Assembly: GCF_042684265.1 (NCBI RefSeq)
Contig: NZ_JBHULB010000001.1
Location: forward strand, 1 to 64,000
Direction: 5' to 3'
Source of the DNA: Croceitalea marina
Lineage (GTDB): Bacteria; Bacteroidota; Bacteroidia; Flavobacteriales; Flavobacteriaceae
DNA: 64,000 bases
Shown here: positions 58,427-64,000 of the stretch, one piece after another
How positions within the stretch are numbered: the first letter of the stretch is position 1
Layout: the number at the start of each line of letters is the position of its first letter
Program-made: the position numbers and the translations under genes
The notes under the pieces: generated by a model
The model's database searches: none
The model's input: only the letters and a program-made list of their open reading frames with translations
Told to the model about the DNA's origin: nothing

Positions 58427-60700
58427 ATGGCGTTTGACATCGACATGATAAAGAAAGTTTATGCTACCATGGGAGAAAGGGTAGACATAGCAAGAAAATT
58501 GGTTGGAAAACCGCTAACCTTAGCAGAAAAAATACTGTATTCCCACCTTTGGGACGGAAATCCGGATAAAGTTTTTACTAGAGGAAAAGATTATGTTGAT
58601 TTCGCTCCTGATCGTATTGCCTGTCAAGATGCAACGGCCCAAATGGCGCTTTTGCAATTTATGCAAGCTGGTAAACCAAAGGTAGCGGTGCCGACGACTG
58701 TGCATTGTGATCACTTGATTCAAGCTAAAAGTGGCGCTGCAGCTGATTTAAAGTCTGCAAACAGTACGAGTGCCGAGGTATTTGACTTCTTAGAGTCGGT
58801 ATCAAACAAATATGGAATAGGTTTCTGGAAACCAGGTGCGGGAATTATACATCAAGTGGTGTTGGAAAACTACGCGTTCCCTGGAGGAATGATGATAGGA
58901 ACGGATTCACATACGGTAAATGCAGGTGGATTAGGAATGGTCGCCATCGGTGTTGGTGGTGCCGATGCCGTTGATGTAATGGCAGGCATGGCATGGGAAC
59001 TTAAATTTCCCAAACTTATCGGTGTAAAGTTAACGGGTACCATCTCAGGATGGACCGCACCAAAAGATGTTATTCTAAAAGTTGCAGAAATCCTTACTGT
59101 TAAAGGTGGTACCGGAGCTATTGTGGAATATTTTGGCCCTGGAGCCAAGGCTTTATCCTGTACCGGAAAAGGAACAATTTGTAATATGGGTGCAGAGATA
59201 GGGGCTACAACTTCTACTTTTGGGTATGATGAATCTATGGAACGTTATCTAAGAGCGACCGATAGAGCAGATATTGCAGATGCAGCTAACGAAGTAAAAG
59301 AGCACTTGACCGCAGATGATGAGGTATACGCAAACCCAGAACAATATTTTGATCAAGTAATAGAAATTAATCTGTCTGAGTTAGGCCCATTGTTAAACGG
59401 ACCTTTTACGCCAGACCTTTCTACCGAGGTAGGAACTTCTATGACCGAAAAAGCGACTAAGAACGATTGGCCGATTCAAGTAGAGTGGGGATTAATAGGT
59501 TCTTGTACGAACTCTTCTTATGAAGATTTGTCAAGAGCTTCATCCATAGCACAGCAGGCTTTGGACAAAGGGTTGAAAATGAAAGCAGAACTGGGTATTA
59601 ATCCAGGTTCTGAACAAGTGCGTTTTACAGCGGAAAGAGATGGAATTTTGGGCATTTTTGAAAAGCTCGATGCCAAGATATTTACAAATGCCTGTGGACC
59701 TTGTATTGGCCAATGGGCAAGATATAATGACCCGAAAAATGCACCTAAAAATAGTATTGTACACTCGTTTAATAGAAACTTTGCAAAACGTGCCGATGGT
59801 AATCCGAATACACACGCCTTTGTAGCCTCTCCTGAACTTACAGCTGCAATTGCAGTAGCAGGTAGATTGGACTTCAATCCGCTAGTCGATACGTTGATCA
59901 ATGAGAATGGAGAGGAAGTAAAGTTTGATGAACCAACAGGTTGGGAATTGCCACCAAAAGGTTTTGATGTAGAAGATGCTGGTTTCGTTCCGCCAATGGA
60001 AGATGGTAGTGGGGTACAAGTAGTGGTTTCTCCAAGTTCGGAAAGATTGCAGTTGCTTGAACCGTTTACTCCAATGCAGCCAGAAAGTTTACAAGGGGTT
60101 AAACTGCTTATTAAGGCATTTGGTAAATGTACGACGGATCATATTTCAATGGCCGGACCATGGTTACGTTTTAGAGGGCACTTAGATAATATCGCAAATA
60201 ATACCCTTATTGGGGCGGTAAACGCTTTTAATAAGAAAACAAATTTTGTTAAAAATCAATTGACCGGTGAATATGGTGCCGTTCCAGATACGCAAAGGGC
60301 TTACAAAGCAAAGGGTATCAAGTCTATCGTAGTCGGGGATCATAATTATGGCGAAGGTTCTTCACGAGAGCATGCGGCAATGCAACCAAGACATCTTGGC
60401 GTGGGTGCCGTATTGGTAAAATCGTTCGCAAGAATCCACGAAACCAATCTTAAAAAGCAAGGCATGCTTGGTTTAACATTTGCCAATGAAAATGATTACG
60501 ACCTTATACAAGAAGATGATACTTTCAATTTTATAGATATTGCGGAATTTGCACCTGACAAGCCATTGACTCTAGAAGTCGTGCACAGTGATGGCAGTAA
60601 AGACACAATTATGGCAAACCATACCTATAATGATGCACAAATAAACTGGTTCAAAGAAGGTTCTGCTCTTAATGTAATTAAGAGAGAGAACGCACAGTAA
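58427..60700 (+). CDS. acn: Aconitate hydratase
   Basis: 757 aa, of the mitochondrial-like aconitase length. GMMIGTDSHTVNAGGLGM, and [4Fe-4S] cysteines in IGSCTNSSYEDL and NACGPCIGQW. C-terminal swivel domain with GSSREHAAMQPRHLG and FGKCTTDHISMAGPW. It isomerises citrate to isocitrate in the TCA cycle. The start ATG 58427 is the first in-frame ATG. Transcribed alone; terminator at 60714. Confidence 0.97.
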   Translation: MAFDIDMIKKVYATMGERVDIARKLVGKPLTLAEKILYSHLWDGNPDKVFTRGKDYVDFAPDRIACQDATAQMALLQFMQAGKPKVAVPTTVHCDHLIQAKSGAAADLKSANSTSAEVFDFLESVSNKYGIGFWKPGAGIIHQVVLENYAFPGGMMIGTDSHTVNAGGLGMVAIGVGGADAVDVMAGMAWELKFPKLIGVKLTGTISGWTAPKDVILKVAEILTVKGGTGAIVEYFGPGAKALSCTGKGTICNMGAEIGATTSTFGYDESMERYLRATDRADIADAANEVKEHLTADDEVYANPEQYFDQVIEINLSELGPLLNGPFTPDLSTEVGTSMTEKATKNDWPIQVEWGLIGSCTNSSYEDLSRASSIAQQALDKGLKMKAELGINPGSEQVRFTAERDGILGIFEKLDAKIFTNACGPCIGQWARYNDPKNAPKNSIVHSFNRNFAKRADGNPNTHAFVASPELTAAIAVAGRLDFNPLVDTLINENGEEVKFDEPTGWELPPKGFDVEDAGFVPPMEDGSGVQVVVSPSSERLQLLEPFTPMQPESLQGVKLLIKAFGKCTTDHISMAGPWLRFRGHLDNIANNTLIGAVNAFNKKTNFVKNQLTGEYGAVPDTQRAYKAKGIKSIVVGDHNYGEGSSREHAAMQPRHLGVGAVLVKSFARIHETNLKKQGMLGLTFANENDYDLIQEDDTFNFIDIAEFAPDKPLTLEVVHSDGSKDTIMANHTYNDAQINWFKEGSALNVIKRENAQ

Positions 60701-60713
60701 CTAATATTTATGG

Positions 60714-60747
60714 AGACTCCTGATTTTTCAGGAGTTTCTTTTTTTCA
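60714..60747 (+). terminator. Aconitase terminator
   Basis: ACTCCTGA/TCAGGAGT stem (60716-60723 with 60728-60735), 4-nt loop, then TTCTTTTTTT. Confidence 0.85.
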
Positions 60748-60762
60748 AGCAAATACATATTA

Positions 60763-61326
60763 ATGAAAACAAGAAAAAAGACAGTACTTAATATTGTTCT
60801 AATACTCTTTATACTTTCTTTTTTTGTTACCCCTTTAGGCCATTACGGGAAATTATTTTTAAACCAACTTTTTGCATTTTCCCCACCTATTGTCGAGGAG
60901 GCAAATCGGGAAAAAATAACCAATTATTCTTGGCGGTTAAAAGACGCCGATTGGAATTTTTTCAATTTTGATAGGTCAAAAGGGAAAGTGGTTTTTATTA
61001 ATTTTTGGGCTTCCTGGAGACTCCCCTCCGAGGCAGAATTAAAAAGTGTTCAGGCATTGTATGATGATTATAAAAACAAAGTGGATTTTTACATCATCAC
61101 CAATGAAAATAGACCTCCCGTTAAAGAATTTATGGAGAAAAACGAATTTAGTTTCCCTGTAACCTATCTCATAATTGGCGATAAATCTTCAGTTAAAGCT
61201 CCAGAAAAACCACCTCATACATATATTATCGATAAAGATGGGTTTATTGCAGTAGATAAAGAGGGAATTGCCGATTGGAATACCAGTAAGGTAAGAACAC
61301 TTTTAGACGACTTACTGGCAAAGTAG
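60763..61326 (+). CDS. Membrane-anchored thioredoxin-fold protein lacking the active-site cysteines
   Basis: 187 aa. N-terminal membrane anchor (about 8-24), then a TlpA/ResA-like fold with WASWRLPS at residues 82-89 where the paralogue has WATWCPPC. Codon 86 is AGA and codon 89 TCC, so both catalytic cysteines are lost (Arg86, Ser89). HPLHTYIIDKDGFIAV region keeps the cis-Pro loop-like PPHTYIIDKDG. The frame is intact and the fold conserved, so this is not simple decay. The downstream gene, 4 nt away, is an active-looking copy of equal length. Confidence 0.9.
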   Translation: MKTRKKTVLNIVLILFILSFFVTPLGHYGKLFLNQLFAFSPPIVEEANREKITNYSWRLKDADWNFFNFDRSKGKVVFINFWASWRLPSEAELKSVQALYDDYKNKVDFYIITNENRPPVKEFMEKNEFSFPVTYLIIGDKSSVKAPEKPPHTYIIDKDGFIAVDKEGIADWNTSKVRTLLDDLLAK

Positions 61327-61330
61327 ATTC

Positions 61331-61894
61331 ATGATACTTAAAAAAGGGCAGCTTTCTGATGCAATTTTGATATTGCTGATACTGTTATTTTTGTTTACAC
61401 CTTTAGGTTTTTATGCAAAAGTGCAGTTGATGCGTTTGTTTTCATTTGCCCCAAGTATTGAAAAACAGGAAACATCTCAAAAACTTACGGACTATAATTG
61501 GCAGCTTGTTGATGTTGAGGGGAATCAAAGTAATTTCAGTATCAATCGTGGTGAGGTTATTATTATAAACCATTGGGCTACTTGGTGTCCGCCTTGTATT
61601 GCGGAAATGCCCAGTCTAGTGGCCTTGCATGAGGACTATGGAGAAAAAGTGAGATTTATTTTTCTGGCGAATGATGATAGCGAAAAAGTTCGATCTTATT
61701 TAAATAAAAAAGACTACGCAATACCTGTGTTTTTTGAAAATACTCAAACCCCTACCGCACTTAAAGCATCAAGCTTACCGACCACCTATATTTTGGATAA
61801 AAAAGGAAATATTGTGCTAAAAGAAATTGGCGCGGCCGATTGGAATGCTAAGGCAGTCAAGGATTTATTGGATACTTTGCTAGTTGAGCATTAG
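61331..61894 (+). CDS. TlpA-like membrane-anchored thiol-disulfide protein
   Basis: 187 aa. Transmembrane anchor (about 10-25), TlpA/ResA domain with the CxxC in WATWCPPC (Cys86, Cys89) and the cis-Pro loop SSLPTTYILDKKGNIV. Such proteins reduce disulfides in the periplasm, for example in cytochrome maturation. It is a tandem paralogue of the preceding gene, with which it aligns without gaps. It ends one base before the convergent crtZ stop. Confidence 0.92.
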   Translation: MILKKGQLSDAILILLILLFLFTPLGFYAKVQLMRLFSFAPSIEKQETSQKLTDYNWQLVDVEGNQSNFSINRGEVIIINHWATWCPPCIAEMPSLVALHEDYGEKVRFIFLANDDSEKVRSYLNKKDYAIPVFFENTQTPTALKASSLPTTYILDKKGNIVLKEIGAADWNAKAVKDLLDTLLVEH

Positions 61895-61895
61895 C

Positions 61896-62345
61896 CTATC
61901 GCTTAAAATATTTAAAAGGAACAAAGAGCATTCCGAAGCATTCACCATCTTTTTTACCCAAGTGTTTATGATGGATTTTATGGGCACGTCTAACTCCTTT
62001 GGCGTACCAATTATTGGCATTTCTGAACATTTTAAAGCGTTGGTGAATAAAAATGTCATGAACCATAAAGTAAGCAATACCATAAGCTAGAATTCCAAAA
62101 CCTAAGGGCCAACCATACCAAAATGTGGTTTCTGCACCTAGGTAAAAACAAATCATACTAACAATCGCATAAAAAATAAAAAAAGCATCGTTTCTTTCAA
62201 ACCAAGAATCATGGTCTTTTTTATGGTGATCTTTATGCAAACTCCATAAAAAACCATGCATGACATACTTATGGGTAAACCAAGCCATAAACTCCATAAT
62301 GGAAAAAGTACCTAGAAAAATGACGATTCCGATAATAATATTCAT
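61896..62345 (-). CDS. crtZ: Beta-carotene hydroxylase CrtZ (sterol desaturase superfamily)
   Basis: 149 aa, four hydrophobic segments and all histidine motifs of the di-iron hydroxylases: HKYVMHG, HKDHHKKDH, VHDIFIHQ and HKIHHKH. It converts beta-carotene to zeaxanthin through beta-cryptoxanthin. The stop of crtB is just upstream on the same strand with 1 nt between, so crtI-crtB-crtZ form an operon. Zeaxanthin is a common pigment of marine flavobacteria. Confidence 0.93.
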   Translation of the reverse strand: MNIIIGIVIFLGTFSIMEFMAWFTHKYVMHGFLWSLHKDHHKKDHDSWFERNDAFFIFYAIVSMICFYLGAETTFWYGWPLGFGILAYGIAYFMVHDIFIHQRFKMFRNANNWYAKGVRRAHKIHHKHLGKKDGECFGMLFVPFKYFKR

Positions 62346-62346
62346 T

Positions 62347-63186
62347 TTAAACTAATTGTAATTTATAGTTAACATATGATTTTGCGAGTAGCCCAAATTT
62401 TTGGTAATTGGGCACCCTTATTCTGGTATTCTTAATTTCAAGAGGCGGTGTTTTTTGTAGTTTCTGTAGCAGCTTGTTGTAATACTTGTAGGCTGTGTAA
62501 ACCCCGAATTTAGCTTCTGCCGGTAATTTTACGATTCCTGAATAACCTAATTGGAAATCTGCCCTAATCTCATCTACAATTCGTTTTTTAGAGGCCTCAT
62601 CTAACTCCAATAAATTGGTGTTAGGAAAATAAGAACGTTCTAAAAGCTCATAGTCATCCTTCAAATCACGAAGAAAATTTACTTTTTGAAAGGCGGAACC
62701 TAAAGCCATTGCCGACTCCTTTAAACTTTCATATTTTTCTTGGTCGCCATTCACAAAAACACAAAGGCACATCAGACCGACCACATCGGCAGAGCCATAG
62801 ATATATTCTTTATACTCTGCATTAGTTCTGTATTCTTTCTTTGCCAGATCCATTCGCATGCTTTTCATAAAAGAGGCGACTAAATGATGTGGTATACCGT
62901 ATTTATGGTAGGTATGCTGAAACGAATTCAGAATAGGGTTCAGGCTAATCTTATCGGTTAAGGCTTTTTCTAATTGATCTTCAAAATCATTGAATAGAAC
63001 TTCTTTATCGTAGCTATGAAAGGTATCTACAATTTCATCTGCAAAGCGCACAAAACCATAAATATTGTAAATGTCACATCGTATTGAGGTGGCAAGCATT
63101 TTAGTCGCAAGGGTAAAAGAAGTGCTGTAAGATTCGGTTACAATCTTGCTACAGCTATAAGATACATTGTCAAAAATGGTTTTCAT
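62347..63186 (-). CDS. crtB: Phytoene synthase CrtB
   Basis: 279 aa. Both Asp-rich substrate-binding motifs of the squalene/phytoene synthase family are present: RFADEIVDTF and NFLRDLKDDYELLERSYFP (short motifs RDLKDDYE). The enzyme condenses two geranylgeranyl diphosphates to phytoene. It lies between crtI and crtZ, with short spacers of 5 nt and 1 nt. The N-terminus MKTIFDNVSYSCSKIVTESYSTSF is typical of bacterial CrtB. Confidence 0.95.
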   Translation of the reverse strand: MKTIFDNVSYSCSKIVTESYSTSFTLATKMLATSIRCDIYNIYGFVRFADEIVDTFHSYDKEVLFNDFEDQLEKALTDKISLNPILNSFQHTYHKYGIPHHLVASFMKSMRMDLAKKEYRTNAEYKEYIYGSADVVGLMCLCVFVNGDQEKYESLKESAMALGSAFQKVNFLRDLKDDYELLERSYFPNTNLLELDEASKKRIVDEIRADFQLGYSGIVKLPAEAKFGVYTAYKYYNKLLQKLQKTPPLEIKNTRIRVPNYQKFGLLAKSYVNYKLQLV

Positions 63187-63191
63187 TTTCT

Positions 63192-64000
63192 CTAGTGTTT
63201 GTTGATAATTAAATCGGCAACCAATTTACCAGAGATTAATGCCGGCGGTACCCCGGGGCCTGGTACAGTAAGTTGACCAGTAAAGAACAGGTTCTTTACT
63301 TTTTTACTTTTTAGGTTTGGTCTTAAGAAAGCTGTTTGCGATAACGTATTGGCCATACCATAGGCGTTTCCTTTATATGAATTGTATTCTTCGATAAAGT
63401 CGTTCACACAAAAGCTTTCCTTAAATATAATGTTATTTTTCACTTCTTGTCCAGTACGTTTTTCAAATCTATCAATGATAATATTAAAATAATTACTGCG
63501 TAACTCGGGCGTATCCTCTAGGTCTGGAGCGATGGGAATAAGGAAAAATCCTGTCTCACAATTAGTTGGAGCCATACTTTTGTCTGTAACCGAAGGAAAA
63601 TTAGCATAAAATAACGGCATGCTCGGCCATTGTGGATTATCGTAAATTTCTTCGGCATGTTTTTCAAAGTCCGTATCAAAAAACAGATTGTGATGGTTTA
63701 CATTGGTCAATTCTTTGTCGAAACCGACATAAAAAAGCAAAGAAGAGGGGGCATAAGTTTTTTTGTTCCAGTAGTTTTCAGAATACTGCCTAAATTTTTT
63801 ATCCAAAAGGGTTTCTGAATGATGGTAGTCGGCACCGCTAATGACCCAATCACTATTGAATGTCTTGCCATTGGCTACAATACCTACTGCTTTTCCGTTG
63901 GTAACCACTATTTTTTCAACATTGGCATTGGTTTGTATTGTAACGCCAAGTTCTTCGGCCAGACTTCGCATTGCTTTTATTACTTCATACATTCCTCCTT
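63192..64000 (-). CDS. crtI: Phytoene desaturase CrtI, 3' part (5' end outside window)
   Basis: Open from the right edge; the visible 269 codons are the C-terminal half (the frame enters as GGMYEVIKAMRSLAEELG). FAD-dependent amine-oxidase fold: ADYHHSETLLDKKFRQYSENYW, APSSLLFYVGFDKEL and the C-terminal TGQLTVPGPGVPPALISGKL (motif TVPGPGVPPALISG). It desaturates phytoene to lycopene. The missing part is the N-terminal FAD-binding half. Confidence 0.94.
   Translation of the reverse strand, partial: GGMYEVIKAMRSLAEELGVTIQTNANVEKIVVTNGKAVGIVANGKTFNSDWVISGADYHHSETLLDKKFRQYSENYWNKKTYAPSSLLFYVGFDKELTNVNHHNLFFDTDFEKHAEEIYDNPQWPSMPLFYANFPSVTDKSMAPTNCETGFFLIPIAPDLEDTPELRSNYFNIIIDRFEKRTGQEVKNNIIFKESFCVNDFIEEYNSYKGNAYGMANTLSQTAFLRPNLKSKKVKNLFFTGQLTVPGPGVPPALISGKLVADLIINKH

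Noticed and set aside
61884..62090. Plus-strand 68-codon frame over the crtZ 3' end
   Set aside because: Shadow of crtZ, whose four His motifs leave no doubt.
1..64000. tRNA, rRNA, insertion sequences, integrases, phage or toxin-antitoxin genes
   Set aside because: None recognised by reading; the small RHH protein at 14985-15158 has no toxin next to it, only a hydrolase.

Overview
The window reads as a chromosomal segment of a marine, gliding, carotenoid-pigmented member of the Flavobacteriaceae (Bacteroidota). Supports: a type IX secretion (T9SS) type-B sorting domain next to a PorP/SprF protein; many families typical of this phylum (DUF4295, DUF6249, DUF5916, DUF819, DUF2911, DUF4369, TIGR03643); Bacteroidota-type promoters (TTTG about 19 nt before TAnnTTTG) with few Shine-Dalgarno sequences; an AT-rich background; and a crtI-crtB-crtZ carotenoid operon. 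I cannot name the genus from sequence alone. No rRNA, tRNA, CRISPR array, insertion sequence or integrase was seen.

Layout. 1-7691: a surface-fibre locus. A giant modular repeat protein enters from the left edge, followed by a small secreted companion, an Ig-like/thrombospondin-type-3 protein with a T9SS type-B C-terminus, and a PorP/SprF protein. One ambiguous base (N, 1311) breaks the repeat frame and looks like an assembly seam. 7765-14921: idi, a QueD/PTPS-like gene, manA, a small conserved protein, then minus-strand lipoproteins, a DUF819 transporter-like protein and a DUF5916 outer-membrane protein. 14985-17619: a tightly overlapping five-gene minus-strand operon (SPFH protein, membrane protein, DUF4177, alpha/beta hydrolase, Arc-like ribbon-helix-helix protein). 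17771-22024: S1/P1 nuclease, TIGR03643, AlkB, AraC, a small exported protein, MOSC, DUF6249. 22159-23128: an ECF sigma factor and its probable membrane partner, sharing a symmetric divergent promoter with DUF6249. 23125-28200: DoxX, two tandem paralogous membrane proteins of unknown family, and htpG.

28201-31679: a complex 381-nt leader (28-nt perfect palindrome, 16-codon ORF, strong terminator), then tetR, an ABC1/UbiB kinase and fabH. 31680-42253: CoA-binding protein, DUF1059, Na+/solute symporter, recR, an E2 acyltransferase, a DnaQ/ExoX-type nuclease, FAH, Hpt, cinA, and the ribosomal cluster rpmB-rpmG-DUF4295-ftsY. 42346-49784: sulfatase, DUF2911, amidase, an unknown lipoprotein, a serine hydrolase and rimO. 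49833-54938: aqpZ, an ECF sigma/RskA anti-sigma pair facing a fasciclin gene, SRPBCC proteins and a penicillin-recognising lipoprotein. 55057-61894: two periplasmic chaperones, MoxR, aconitase and a tandem thioredoxin pair of which one has lost both active-site cysteines. 61896-64000: crtZ, crtB and the 3' part of crtI.

The window is mostly ordinary core genome. The parts that repay attention are the repeat-fibre locus at the left edge, the symmetric ECF promoter near 22.1 kb, the TetR leader near 28.4 kb, the SPFH/RHH operon near 16 kb, the tandem membrane paralogues near 25 kb and the redox-dead thioredoxin near 61 kb. Many start codons were moved from upstream TTG/GTG codons to downstream ATGs. 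In several cases (12679, 17771, 48483) a -7 promoter element lies inside or at the edge of the rejected extension.
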